DNA of 64,000 bases, taken from positions 1-64,000 of the forward strand of contig NZ_JAHBBG010000011.1 of assembly GCF_019331715.1 (NCBI RefSeq). Reading direction: 5' to 3'. How positions within the stretch are numbered: the stretch's first letter is position 1; every line of letters starts with the position of its first letter. The notes under the pieces were generated by a model. That model searched no databases. It was given only the letters and a program-made list of their open reading frames with translations, and was not told the DNA's origin. The translations under genes and the position numbers were made by a program. Positions 53,189 through 62,627 of this stretch are shown here, piece after piece. The DNA comes from Bifidobacterium simiiventris (GTDB lineage: Bacteria; Actinomycetota; Actinomycetes; Actinomycetales; Bifidobacteriaceae).

Positions 53189-54271
53189 TCATCGTTCGGC
53201 GCTGCCACGCGCAACGATACGATAGGCGAGCATACGCGTGCGCGGAGCCGCGGAAGCCACCGGCACATCGCCCATCGTCCGGCCGCCCCCAGCCGCGATC
53301 CGCTCCGCCAGCATGTCCAGACAGACAGACGCGACCTCGGCGGTATCGATCAGCACGCTCGACAGCCCGGGATTGGTGTATCGTCCGTCCTCCACGCCGT
53401 CGAAGCCCATCACCATCACATCGTCGGGCACGCGCACGCCGGCATCGGTCAACGCCCTCAGCACGCCGATCGCCACCGTGTCCGCCATACAGAACACCGC
53501 GTCGAACCCAAGTGAATCGACGCCTGCACCGCCATCGGCCAGAATCCGCGCCATCGTGTCATATCCGGACTGCCGGGTCCAACCACACGGCACCACATCA
53601 CCCGGCCCGTACGGCAGTCCGGCTTCGGCCAGCGCCTCGCACGCACCCCGCAGACGCAGTTCGGCACTGTTCGCGGCTTTCGCCAGCGCACCCGCAGTGC
53701 GGTACACCGTACCGAGAATGAGCACGCGCCGCGCACCGGCCGCAACGAGATGCCGCACCGCCGCCTTCGCGCCATCAACACACGGGGTGAACACGCAATC
53801 GGCCCGCCCTTCGAGTCCGAATCCGTCGAGCACGACCGTGGGATGGCCATGCGCGGACGCGAGCGCGGACACCGTGTCATGGCTCGGCCAGCACACGATC
53901 GTGCCGTCGCAGATCTGCGCGCTGGCGCTGCCGAGCATCTCGCGCTCGTAGTCGGCGGACATGCGCGTCTGCTGGGTGATGAGCTGGTAGCCGCGCCGGT
54001 ATGCCTCGTCGGAGAGGGTGGCGGCGAGCGCGGCCGGGAAGATCATGTCGAGATCGGCGACGGACAGGCCGATGATTCCGGTGCGGCCCGAGCTGAGCTG
54101 GCGCGCAGCAAGGTTCGGCCGATAGCCGAGTTCGGCGGCCGCCTTGCGCACGCGTTCGGCGGTTTCCGGCTTGACGATCGGTTTGCCTCCGACCGTTTTG
54201 TCGCGCAGCGTGTTCGACGCGGTCATGCGCGATACGCCGGCGCGGGCCGCTACATCATCGAGTGTGACCAT
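53189..54271 (-). CDS. LacI-family regulator 7
   Basis: A 360-residue LacI repressor: MVTLDDVAARAGVSRMTASN, a slightly extended helix-turn-helix (TLRDKTVGGKPIVKPETAER), the canonical hinge YRPNLAARQLSSG with Pro kept, and the sugar domain. It lies between GH120 and GH31 on the minus strand and is a candidate for control of either; the perfect palindrome before GH120 is only about 90 bases from its stop codon. Confidence 0.92.
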   Translation of the reverse strand: MVTLDDVAARAGVSRMTASNTLRDKTVGGKPIVKPETAERVRKAAAELGYRPNLAARQLSSGRTGIIGLSVADLDMIFPAALAATLSDEAYRRGYQLITQQTRMSADYEREMLGSASAQICDGTIVCWPSHDTVSALASAHGHPTVVLDGFGLEGRADCVFTPCVDGAKAAVRHLVAAGARRVLILGTVYRTAGALAKAANSAELRLRGACEALAEAGLPYGPGDVVPCGWTRQSGYDTMARILADGGAGVDSLGFDAVFCMADTVAIGVLRALTDAGVRVPDDVMVMGFDGVEDGRYTNPGLSSVLIDTAEVASVCLDMLAERIAAGGGRTMGDVPVASAAPRTRMLAYRIVARGSAER

Positions 54272-54498
54272 CCGTACCTCCGCGTCTTATCGTAGCCGAC
54301 CGGCAGCGCGAATGACCGTCCGCGACCGCCGTCCGGTTCCGGCGAAATATCGTCGCGTTTCACCGAACGACAGTTTGGAACGGTAGCCAGCCAAACCGAT
54401 CGACGAGATCGGCCAGCCGAACGAATCGGCAGAATCAGTCAGACCGACTCAGCGAGTTCCGGTCAGATTGATCTGACCGATAGTCGACCAGCCAGATC

Positions 54499-54530
54499 GG
54501 ACTGATCAAGCCGACCGATCAGATCAGTCC
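54499..54530 (-). terminator. Hairpin overlapping the GH31 stop codon
   Basis: GGACTGATC / GATCAGTCC with a 14-base loop. Further GATC/CTGACC palindromes (e.g. GGTCAGATTGATCTGACC at about 54463) crowd the gap between LacI 7 and GH31. Confidence 0.5.
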
Positions 54531-56729
54531 GGCAAGCCCGTGATCGCGACCGTTACGGGCGAATGCCGGCACGACGTCGAGCGGCGCGTCGACGGTGATC
54601 GTCTGGCCGCCGGCAAACGTCTCGCCGGTGTGCAGATTCGTCCACGTCGTCAGTTCGGCGGGCGCATCACCAGCCGCACCGGCCCCCGGCAGATACACCT
54701 CCCTCGAGCGCGCGCCCGGCTCGGTCACCGGCGCGACCAGGATATCCGGCCCGAACAGGTACTCGTCGGCAACGTTCGCAGCCGCCTCCTCGCCCGGGAA
54801 CTCGTAGAACAGGCCGCGCACCAGCGGCTGTCCTGATTCGTGCGCCGCCGCGAACAGCTCTCGCGTATACGGGCGCATCGCCTCACGCAGCCGGATGTAC
54901 TTGACCATCGTCTTCTCGACCTCCGGGCCGAAGCTCCACGGCTCGTTGTCGTCGCCGGTATGCACGTGGGTGATCTGGTTGCCGCGCTGGTCGAGCACCT
55001 GGTGGTTGCGCGGACCGCGGTCGCCGTGGTTGCGCATGACCGGCAGGAACGTGGAGAACTGGCACCAGCGCACGAACAGCTCCTTGAACGCGTCGGTGGT
55101 GATGTCGGAGCCGGCGAAGCCGCCCATGTCGGTGGTGAACCACGGGATGCCGGCCGCGCCCATGTGGATCGCGCAGGTGATCTGCGCCTTGAGGTCGTCG
55201 AACGTGGAGTGCACGTCGCCCGACCACACGAGCGCGCCGTAGCGCTGGGCGCCAGCCCATGCGGCGCGCGACAGGTTCACCGTGTCGTTTTCGCGGCCGA
55301 TCGACAGCTGGCCCTCGTAGAAGGTCTGGTTGTACTTCTGCGGGTACAGGTTGCCGATCTTGCCGACCGGGCCGGCGTTGAAGATGTAGTGCGCGTAGTC
55401 GTAGTCGCCGCCCCACTCGGGTTCGGCCTCGTCGAGCCAGAACGCGTCCACGCCGAGGTCGGTGTAGTGTTCCTTGACCTTGCCCCACACGAAGGCGCGC
55501 GCGTCCGGGTTGGTGGCGTCGAAGAACTGGCTGTCGCGCGGCCACCACATGCCCACGTCCTTGCCGGTACGGGTCTTGGCAAGGAAGTTGCGATGGCGCA
55601 TCTCCTCGTAGTTTTCGGATTTGAGGTCGATCTGCGGCCAGATCGAGACCATGAGCTTGATGCCCATCCGGTGCAGTTCGTCGGTCATGGCCTTGACGTC
55701 GGGCCAGAATTCCTCGTCGAAACGGAAGTCGCCCATGAGCGGCCAGTGGAAGAAGTCGATGACGATCAGGTCGATCGGGATGCCGCGCTTCTTGAAGCCG
55801 CGCGCCACGTCGAGCAGCTGCTCCTGGTTCCAGTAGCGCAACTTGCACTGCCAGAATCCGAGGCCCCATTCGGGCATGACGGGCGCGTGGCCGGTCGCGT
55901 CGGCGTACTGCGATTCGATCTGCGCGGGCGTGCGGCCGGCGGTGATCCAGTAGTCGATCTGATCGCAGTAGTCGGCCTGCCATTCGGTGCGGTTGGCCGC
56001 GAAGGTGACGCGGCCGATGGCCGGGTTGTGCCACAGGAATCCGTAGCCGGCGGAGGAGATGACGAACGGGACGGAGCACTGCGAGTTGCGGTGCGCGAGT
56101 TCGAGCGTGGAGCCCTTGAGATCGAGGACGTTCTGCTGGTATTCGCCCATGCCGTACAGGTGTTCGCCGGCCGGCGGTTCGAAGCTGGCGACCGGGGCCT
56201 CCGCGCCGGATTCGAGCGGATTGTGCTTGCGGGCGCGCAGGCGCAGGGCGCCGCCGTCGGAGGATTCCTTGAGGAGCGTCTTGCCGGTGTGCGTGTCGAT
56301 GAAGGTGAGACGCATCTGGTCTTTGGCCCAGCCGATGATCTCGAGTTTGACCGCGATCTCGCCGTTGACGAGCGCGGCGGCCTGGTCGCCGACCGCGATA
56401 CTCGGCTTGGGTGCGTCAGCCGGCGGCGCGAGGAGCGCCCAGTCGGTGTCGAGCGGGTGCTGCATGAGGCGGGAGCGCACGCGCACGCTGTTCGTGCCCC
56501 ACGCGTCGACGCGCACGTATTCGCCGTCGCTGGTCCATTCGATCGCGGTGCCGGTCGGGTCGACCGTGAAGACCTGCGCGGCGATGTCGTTATGCTGGTT
56601 GGACGACGCGGCCGAGTTTTCGACGCTGACGTCGGTTGCATTGCCGTTCGTTGCGCCTGCGAGCCGATCCGCGATTTCGTGTGCCGGTTTGCCGGCGATG
56701 GCGAACTGATCGTGCGAAGTGTTACCCAT
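54519..56729 (-). CDS. GH31 glycosidase, alpha-xylosidase type
   Basis: A 736-residue GH31 enzyme. N-terminal beta-sandwich domain, then the barrel with MPEWGLGFWQCKLRYWNQEQ, nucleophile Asp433 in AFWLDEAEPEWGG and acid/base Asp505 in LVWSGDVHSTFDDL, then FLPVMRNHGDRGPR and a C-terminal beta domain. The DEAEPE form of the nucleophile motif is seen in alpha-xylosidases acting on xyloglucan oligosaccharides, so that role is preferred over alpha-glucosidase. Start at 56729 has AAGGAAG. A perfect palindrome ATTGTAGCGCTACAAT lies about 50 bases upstream. Confidence 0.88.
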   Translation of the reverse strand: MGNTSHDQFAIAGKPAHEIADRLAGATNGNATDVSVENSAASSNQHNDIAAQVFTVDPTGTAIEWTSDGEYVRVDAWGTNSVRVRSRLMQHPLDTDWALLAPPADAPKPSIAVGDQAAALVNGEIAVKLEIIGWAKDQMRLTFIDTHTGKTLLKESSDGGALRLRARKHNPLESGAEAPVASFEPPAGEHLYGMGEYQQNVLDLKGSTLELAHRNSQCSVPFVISSAGYGFLWHNPAIGRVTFAANRTEWQADYCDQIDYWITAGRTPAQIESQYADATGHAPVMPEWGLGFWQCKLRYWNQEQLLDVARGFKKRGIPIDLIVIDFFHWPLMGDFRFDEEFWPDVKAMTDELHRMGIKLMVSIWPQIDLKSENYEEMRHRNFLAKTRTGKDVGMWWPRDSQFFDATNPDARAFVWGKVKEHYTDLGVDAFWLDEAEPEWGGDYDYAHYIFNAGPVGKIGNLYPQKYNQTFYEGQLSIGRENDTVNLSRAAWAGAQRYGALVWSGDVHSTFDDLKAQITCAIHMGAAGIPWFTTDMGGFAGSDITTDAFKELFVRWCQFSTFLPVMRNHGDRGPRNHQVLDQRGNQITHVHTGDDNEPWSFGPEVEKTMVKYIRLREAMRPYTRELFAAAHESGQPLVRGLFYEFPGEEAAANVADEYLFGPDILVAPVTEPGARSREVYLPGAGAAGDAPAELTTWTNLHTGETFAGGQTITVDAPLDVVPAFARNGRDHGLAGLI

Positions 56730-56779
56730 GACTGCTTCCTTGCTGATGATTGACGGATACAACATCACTGACGATCATT

Positions 56780-56795
56780 ATTGTAGCGCTACAAT
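56780..56795. promoter_or_regulatory. Perfect operator before GH31
   Basis: ATTGTAGCGCTACAAT, an exact 16-base palindrome. A one-base variant lies before the GH27 gene at 41670. Confidence 0.8.
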
Positions 56796-56840
56796 TACGC
56801 GACACGCCACGTAACAAGACATCATACGAATGACGACATA

Positions 56841-56964
56841 GTGCTCTGTCGGACTTAATGTGATGGGCTTGACGCTCCCTCAGCCGGCTTTGCCGACAGC
56901 TCCCTCAGCCGAGAAAGCCAAGAACAGAGAACGCATCAAGTCAAGTCCGACAGAGCAATAGGCA
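56841..56964. repeat. Nested MITE-like element with 15-bp terminal inverted repeats
   Basis: Perfect ends TGCTCTGTCGGACTT (56842-56856) and AAGTCCGACAGAGCA (56943-56957) enclose a GCTCCCTCAG hairpin and GAGCCAAGAACAGAGAAC... The partner copy at 30661-30800 shares the inner sequence but has decayed ends. No target-site duplication is obvious. Confidence 0.8.
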
Positions 56965-57054
56965 TACAGACCAATGGAATCGTCCGGTCATGCGATGGCG
57001 CTGAGCCATCACAATTCATCGCACGACCGGATACATAGTCAGTTCGCGATCAGC

Positions 57055-60000
57055 TCAGCCGACGAGGCGGTGCCGGCCGGGCGCGAGGTCGCGGTACGCG
57101 GCGGTCGGCAGGATCACGTTGGCGCGGGTGCGCGACGGGACGGTCAGGTCGAGCTCGATCGCGCCATCCGCAGCCCCTTCCCTCACTCGATACGAAACGC
57201 GAATGTCGCCGGCCGGAGTCGGCATGGTCGCACTCGCCGCGAGAACGGCTCCCGGCTGCGGCGCGACCTCAAACCGTCGGTATCCCGGCTCAAGCGGACG
57301 CACGCCCATCAGACCCTCCGGCAGCAGGAACGCCGGCGACGCGGCCCACGGATGCGAATACGTGGTGTTCGGCTTGCGCGCCACATCCCACGCCTCCATC
57401 GTGCCGCCCGCGTTCTGCGCGATCATGTACGCCCACGAATGCGCGTTGCGACGGTCGGCGATCATCGCGGTCGCGGCCGCGGCGGCATCGGGCGCACCCG
57501 AACCATACAGTCCAAGCAGATACGGCGCGGCCGTATACACGCTGCACGCCATGCCGCGCGAGCGCAGGAACGCAACGACCCGAGCCGCCCGCTCGACCGG
57601 TACGTCGGCGAACGCCAAAGCAAACGCGGACGCATGCAGCGACGCATGATCGATCGGCGTGAACCGACGACTACCGGCCACGAATGCAGCCGGCTTGCCG
57701 GCGACGCAGTCAGACCCGGCCACCGTATGATCGTGGCCGACGCCCGTCACACCGGCATCGCCAACCACCGACACATCGGCATCCGCCGATGCCCCGTCAT
57801 CCGCGACCACCGTCAGCCCGTCCACATACGCGCCGCGATCCGCGTCGTACAGCCGCTCATGAATCGACGCGCGCATACGCGACGCCACGGCCGCGAACCG
57901 TTCCGCGTCATCATCACGCCCGACGGCCCGCGCGAGATCGGCCATATCGGCGTATGCACGCGAGGCCAGCGCGTTGACGACCGTGTTGCCCTCACCGAAC
58001 CGGAATCCGTCGCGCTCGGACGGCGGCCAGTCCACGAGATCGCCGTCGGTCTTGCTCGACTCGCCCGGCTCCTTGACGATCAGCCCGGTCGCCGCGTCGA
58101 GATACCGGTCGGGCAGCAGCGCGAGCAGGCCGCCGTACTGGTCGGCGATCTGCGCGGTCGAACCGCTGCGCATCCACGAATCATGCACGGCGAGCACGAG
58201 GTACAGCGGCCATTCGGTGGGCCAGGTGCGGTTCGCGATGAGGTAGTCGATCGTATACGCGCCGAGCGCGGGGGCCGCGTCGAGCGTGAGGTGCGCGCGC
58301 TGTTGGAGCCATGCGTCGGCTTCGTAGGCGGCTCGTTCGCGGGTCCATGAATCGGCGTAGATGTTGCCGTTCAGCGCTTCGATCGTGTGTGCGCACAGCT
58401 GCCAGACCCGGTTCAGCGCAGGGTCGGATGAGCGGAACATGCCCGGATAGCCGTCGGTCGAGCCGTCCAGCGACGGATAGACGAGCGTCGCGGCGGACAG
58501 TGAGGGGATGATTTCGGACTGGCGGTCGGCGGCGATATCTCCGACGGCCGATGCGCGGTCCATGCTGGTGCCAACGTTCGCGGACTTGCTGCGTTCCGTA
58601 TTACTGGTGTCACTATCGCTATCACCGATGGCATCGCCGCCGAGCAGGATCTCCTCGATCGCGGCTGCGCGCTCGTCCAGTCCGGTGGGCGACGGCGTAT
58701 CCCACGACGACGGCGCGGCCGGCGGTTGGGCGACACTGATCTCGACGTAGCGGAAGACGCGCAGACCCCACGTTTCAAGCGGGCCGCAGCCGGGCGTGAC
58801 GTGCCAATGATCCTCGTATACGTTGCCTGCGGAGAGGCGGAATTTCACCGATCCGTCGGGGTTGAGCACCTCGCCGTAGCGGACGGTGACGTCGACCGGA
58901 CGGCGCGGGTGCAGGTTGAGTCGGATGCCGCCCATGCGCGCGCTGCCGAAGTCGACGATGACACTAAGAACCTGGGCGTCGGCATCGGACGTATCCGCCG
59001 CATCGGCCGGGTCGCAGATCGCCGCATCGTCGGGATCGCCGGGTTTCACGGGACGTTCCACGCGCAGCAACGATGCCGGCCGCACGTAACGCACGGCGAG
59101 TTTGTCGGTCGGCGTGGCCAGCAGTTCGGTGAACTGCGGCTTGACGGCCACGGGAAGCCAACCGCCGCATTCGGGTTCGCCGGCGTCGCCATGTGCCGTC
59201 GCGTCTTCGCAATAGCATGTGCAGGACTGCCTGCGCCCGGTATCGACATCGGGGTCGGACAGATATTGCGGATACGCATCACCGCGCAGATTTTCGGCCG
59301 GGGCCTCAAAATACTGCGTGCCAATCGACGCGCTGGGCGGGTAGACGGCCGACGGGTCGGCGAGCGCGCGCCAGGTCATACCGTGCGCGCCGGATACGCC
59401 GGTGCCGTAATGTTCGATGGAGCCGTCCGCATAGCAGACGTCGAGTTGGGCGATGAACCGGCGGTCGTCCATCGTGTAGGCGACGACACCGATCGCGTTC
59501 GTGCAGCCCGGACGCAGCAGATTGGTGACGTCGTAGCCGTCGTAGCGGGCTTCGTCGTGAATCGGGAAGGTCGGGCCGACGCCGACGAAGCGGCCGTTGA
59601 GCCACATCCGATAGACGAACTGGCGTGCGGGACGGGTGGATGCGGCGGTCGCGTTAAGCGTCGCCCAGCGGATCGGCTTGTCGGGCAATGTCACGACGCC
59701 GCGCAGCAGCGCCCATCCGGCCGCATTGCCAAGATCGCGGTCATGGAGACCGGCCGCGTCATCATCATGGTCGACCGGATCATCCACGCCATCGCAACCG
59801 GCTGCATCATCGGCCTCTCCATCGCGGCCAAGCGAATCATCCGCACGGTCATTCCGATCGAACGCACCATCCCCGTTGTCATTTCGACCGAGCGCAGCGA
59901 GTGGAGAAATCTTCTTGTCTCCGGCTTCCGGTCCCCAAATCGGCTCGGCCGCCCACTCGCGCCCCGCGCCGGTGCCGAACGTGGTCGGCTCAACCCAGCC

Positions 60001-60306
60001 GCCAACCTCGTCGTCCGCGTACTTCCAGCGCAGCGATACCCAATACCGGCGCGACGGGCCCATATCGACGCCGTCCAGCGTCACGCCGCCCCACGCGTCG
60101 CCGTCGATCCAGCCGCAGTCCCACACCGTACCGCGTCCGGCGAGCGCATCCTCGCGAGTCTCGGCAACAGCCACCTGCACCGCGACCGGATCGCCGCCGT
60201 GCGCGGGATCGGCGGCCATCGCGTCGGCATCATCACGCCATCGCAGCACGGGCGCGACGCCGGGTTCGAGATCCACCGGGGCATGACGGTCGTTGATAAG
60301 CAACAT
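57055..60306 (-). CDS. GH78 alpha-L-rhamnosidase
   Basis: A 1083-residue enzyme expected to remove terminal alpha-rhamnose. N-terminal beta domains (YWVSLRWKY; RQFVYRMWLNGRFVGVGPTF; the DVTNLLRPGCTNAIGVVAYT carbohydrate-binding-like module) precede the (alpha/alpha)6 barrel with the general acid region DSWTRERAAYEADAW (Glu657) and the base region GGTMEAWDVARKPNTTYSHP; the C-terminal domain ends GRHRLVG. Two half GTCATTTCGA elements around residues 131-153 and a long Asp-rich run (DDPVDHDDDAAGLHDRD) form an in-frame linker. Start at 60306 is strongly supported by AGGAGGAG. No signal peptide. Confidence 0.92.
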   Translation of the reverse strand: MLLINDRHAPVDLEPGVAPVLRWRDDADAMAADPAHGGDPVAVQVAVAETREDALAGRGTVWDCGWIDGDAWGGVTLDGVDMGPSRRYWVSLRWKYADDEVGGWVEPTTFGTGAGREWAAEPIWGPEAGDKKISPLAALGRNDNGDGAFDRNDRADDSLGRDGEADDAAGCDGVDDPVDHDDDAAGLHDRDLGNAAGWALLRGVVTLPDKPIRWATLNATAASTRPARQFVYRMWLNGRFVGVGPTFPIHDEARYDGYDVTNLLRPGCTNAIGVVAYTMDDRRFIAQLDVCYADGSIEHYGTGVSGAHGMTWRALADPSAVYPPSASIGTQYFEAPAENLRGDAYPQYLSDPDVDTGRRQSCTCYCEDATAHGDAGEPECGGWLPVAVKPQFTELLATPTDKLAVRYVRPASLLRVERPVKPGDPDDAAICDPADAADTSDADAQVLSVIVDFGSARMGGIRLNLHPRRPVDVTVRYGEVLNPDGSVKFRLSAGNVYEDHWHVTPGCGPLETWGLRVFRYVEISVAQPPAAPSSWDTPSPTGLDERAAAIEEILLGGDAIGDSDSDTSNTERSKSANVGTSMDRASAVGDIAADRQSEIIPSLSAATLVYPSLDGSTDGYPGMFRSSDPALNRVWQLCAHTIEALNGNIYADSWTRERAAYEADAWLQQRAHLTLDAAPALGAYTIDYLIANRTWPTEWPLYLVLAVHDSWMRSGSTAQIADQYGGLLALLPDRYLDAATGLIVKEPGESSKTDGDLVDWPPSERDGFRFGEGNTVVNALASRAYADMADLARAVGRDDDAERFAAVASRMRASIHERLYDADRGAYVDGLTVVADDGASADADVSVVGDAGVTGVGHDHTVAGSDCVAGKPAAFVAGSRRFTPIDHASLHASAFALAFADVPVERAARVVAFLRSRGMACSVYTAAPYLLGLYGSGAPDAAAAATAMIADRRNAHSWAYMIAQNAGGTMEAWDVARKPNTTYSHPWAASPAFLLPEGLMGVRPLEPGYRRFEVAPQPGAVLAASATMPTPAGDIRVSYRVREGAADGAIELDLTVPSRTRANVILPTAAYRDLAPGRHRLVG
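59848..59915. repeat. Half GTCATTTCGA elements inside the GH78 coding region
   Basis: A degenerate left arm GTCATTCCGATCGAACGCA near 59848 and a good left arm GTCATTTCGACCGAGCGCAG at 59878 ending in GGAGAAATCTT. Both are read in frame as part of a low-complexity linker. Confidence 0.8.
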
Positions 60307-60429
60307 GATGGACTCCTCCTTGAGCGATGAGCCGAATGACGGGCACGGTACGCGATGCGGCTTTCAACAGTATGCGGCAAACCCCGTTGTTGCCATCATT
60401 TGCCACCTGTTGCCACCCACCATCCCCCT

Positions 60430-60477
60430 CCCGGGCATACGGCCGATTGAGGTGGGCGAACCGGCCGTATGCCCGGG
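60430..60477. repeat. Isolated copy of the CCCGGGCATACGGCC hairpin
   Basis: CCCGGGCATACGGCCG, a short loop, and CGGCCGTATGCCCGGG: a near-perfect copy of the element tandemly repeated at 891-1158. It starts ten bases after the GH43 stop codon on the minus strand and could end that transcript. Confidence 0.88.
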
Positions 60478-60487
60478 AAAAAAGAGA

Positions 60488-61660
60488 TCAGTCGCCGAAG
60501 GCGGCGAGCAGACGGTCGCGCTCGGCGGCGGTGATGGGCATAACGGTGCCGTGGCGCGGCTTGCCGCCGTCCGCGTTGATCGGGATGCCCTCGCGCAGCT
60601 TGCCGCTGACCGGCACCCAGCCGTCTGGGTCGGCCAGGTCCTGCGTGGCGAAGCCGATGTAATGGTTCGGGCCGCCGTGGTAGCGCGGCTGGTCGATGAA
60701 CAGGAACCAGCGGTAGCCGTTCACGTCGCCGTCGTTCGCGCGGAAGATGCACGGGCCCTCGCCGTGCGTGAACGGTTTCGCGGTGCCATCGGCGTCCGTC
60801 TCGCCGTTCGGCAGCCCGACGCCGACGTTCTCGCGGATCAGCTGCCAGCCGTCGCCGGATGCCGCAGCGCCAGCCTCCCCCGGCAGCGAGCCGGACACCG
60901 TCGCCATCAGGTCATGCGAGCGCTCCTCGCGCACGGTCATGAGCTTCTCGTCCTTGACGAACCGGTACCACCAGTCGCCGTCGTGCGTGACGGTCGCATC
61001 GATCAGGCCTAACCCATCGTGGCCGTTGCCGCGGCACACGTCCATCCACACGCGCGGCTGAGAGAACGTGCGGAAATCCTTGGTCGTCGCGATCATCATG
61101 CGACCGTAGGTGGGCAGTTCGCGCGCGGATTGCGCGGCGGCGATCTCGTCGGCGGTCATGTGCGCGGAATCGAGTTTCGCGGACTCGGACGAGGATGCCG
61201 CAGACCGATCAGTCGCGGTCGGATACAGGTTCGACGACCAGTACACTGCGTACTCGCCGAGTTCGGGCACCCAGTACGTCTCCGGCGCCCACGTGTTGCC
61301 GGCGTTCGGCGCGGAGACGAGCGTGTGGCGCTGCTCGCCCCAGTGCACGAGGTCGTCGGATTCCCAGATTTCGAGGTACTGCGAGCCGTTGCATTGGGCC
61401 TCGCGGAAGTTGCCGTGAAGCGCGGCGACATTCAGGTCGGTGGCGATGATATAAAAGCGACTGTCGTCGTGCGAGCGCGTGATGAACGGGTCGCGCAAGC
61501 CGCGCGTGCCGAAGGCCGAGGTGAGCAGCGGGCGTCCGCCGTTGAGCGTCTGCCAGTTCAGCGCGTCGTTGCCACGCGAGACGGCGAGGCTGATCTGCTC
61601 GTTGCCGCCGGTGTCGCCCGTGAAGTACGCCCAGACATAGGCTTCATATGGTTGAGTCAT
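60488..61660 (-). CDS. GH43-type exo-glycosidase (paralogue b)
   Basis: A 390-residue propeller glycosidase. Acidic residues fall in GLRDPFITRS (base), LGLIDATVTHDGDWWYRF (modulator) and the HGEGPCIFRAND segment (acid). AYVWAYFTGDTGGNEQISLA and the following SRGNDALNWQTLNGGRP match paralogues a and c. An Ser/Ala-rich loop at about residues 165-190 is extra. Start at 61660 is supported by GGGAGG; the upstream frame crosses a perfect operator (61705-61720). No signal peptide. Confidence 0.78.
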   Translation of the reverse strand: MTQPYEAYVWAYFTGDTGGNEQISLAVSRGNDALNWQTLNGGRPLLTSAFGTRGLRDPFITRSHDDSRFYIIATDLNVAALHGNFREAQCNGSQYLEIWESDDLVHWGEQRHTLVSAPNAGNTWAPETYWVPELGEYAVYWSSNLYPTATDRSAASSSESAKLDSAHMTADEIAAAQSARELPTYGRMMIATTKDFRTFSQPRVWMDVCRGNGHDGLGLIDATVTHDGDWWYRFVKDEKLMTVREERSHDLMATVSGSLPGEAGAAASGDGWQLIRENVGVGLPNGETDADGTAKPFTHGEGPCIFRANDGDVNGYRWFLFIDQPRYHGGPNHYIGFATQDLADPDGWVPVSGKLREGIPINADGGKPRHGTVMPITAAERDRLLAAFGD

Positions 61661-61704
61661 GGTTCCTCCCGTGATGCCGGTTCCATTAGCGGCAATCGCA
61701 CGTC

Positions 61705-61720
61705 TTGTTAACGTTAACAA
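61705..61720. promoter_or_regulatory. Perfect LacI-type operator before GH43 paralogue b
   Basis: TTGTTAACGTTAACAA, an exact 16-base palindrome with central CG, 45 bases before the start codon. Confidence 0.8.
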
Positions 61721-61844
61721 ACGATATTGTATGCCATTATCGCGCCAGACGCCAGCGGGCGGGGCATGATCGGACCGTCATCTCGATCAAGGCAAAGCCA
61801 ATCGGAGGAATCTTCGACAACGACCGGCAAACCGCCCCACGGCA

Positions 61845-62540
61845 CTACTTGTTCCGCTGATCGCGCTCCTGCTGCTTCTTGCGCTTTTTCTCCTCGACCG
61901 GCTCGAGCACATGCACGTCCATGCCGGGCACACGGCCGTAGGAATAGATGCACATCATCGCGGCGAACACCGGCACCGTGATGCCGAGCGCCACACCGAG
62001 GCCCGGCCACGTGTAATACGCCCACACGGTCGCGCAGAACAGCACGGTCACCATCAGCGAGCACCACGGGCGCGCGATCACCATCGAGATCGACGTGCGC
62101 ACCACCCACATCGGCTTCTCGTCGAAGTTCGCGCGGATCGCCCACGAGACAAGCACGAACAGGCCGTACAGCACGTTGATGACCAGCAGCACGCCGGACA
62201 CCGCGTAGCCGATGCGGCCCATGTCGTTCCAGTTCACCAGATAGTAGTCCCAGATCAGCAACGCCCAGACGATGAACTGCGGCCAGCCGAACGCGTTCGC
62301 GCCTGCCAGTTCGGCCTTCCACGCGCGATGGAACGTGACCCAGCTCTGCTTGATTGTCCACGAGCGGTCGTTCACGTCGAGCAGCCATGTGCGGAACGTG
62401 GTGTACAGCGCGGCGATCGACGGGAAGAACCCACCGACGATCAGCCCCATCACCGTATGCACGATGAACGCGACCTGGCACACCATCAGCATCATGATGA
62501 TGCGGCACACGAACTCGTACCCGACTGCAAACCGCTGCAT
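61845..62540 (-). CDS. YesL/DUF624-family membrane protein
   Basis: A 231-residue protein with about five membrane segments, of the DUF624 (YesL) family. GGFFPSIAALYTTFRTWLLD after the first segment is characteristic of the family. The C-terminus is highly charged (EEKKRKKQQERDQRNK). Members often accompany Lpl-type ABC importers in polysaccharide-utilisation loci; their function is unknown. AAAGGAG precedes the ATG at 62540. It stands between two GH43 paralogues, downstream of an LplC-type permease. Confidence 0.85.
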   Translation of the reverse strand: MQRFAVGYEFVCRIIMMLMVCQVAFIVHTVMGLIVGGFFPSIAALYTTFRTWLLDVNDRSWTIKQSWVTFHRAWKAELAGANAFGWPQFIVWALLIWDYYLVNWNDMGRIGYAVSGVLLVINVLYGLFVLVSWAIRANFDEKPMWVVRTSISMVIARPWCSLMVTVLFCATVWAYYTWPGLGVALGITVPVFAAMMCIYSYGRVPGMDVHVLEPVEEKKRKKQQERDQRNK

Positions 62541-62627
62541 GGAAGACTCCTTTATGTTCCGAACGCTGTTCCGAATACGAATCTGGCGGAGCCTCAGCCC
62601 CGCCAGACCCATGCGCTCACTGCACTG

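Noticed and set aside
54840..56753. A 637-codon frame on the plus strand opposite GH31
   Set aside because: It is a mirror of GC-rich coding sequence; the minus strand encodes a complete GH31 with catalytic motifs.
61777..61820. A thirteenth GTCATTTCGA copy
   Set aside because: Only GTCATCTCGATCAAGGCAAA and a weak AATCTTC end remain; too diverged to separate from chance.
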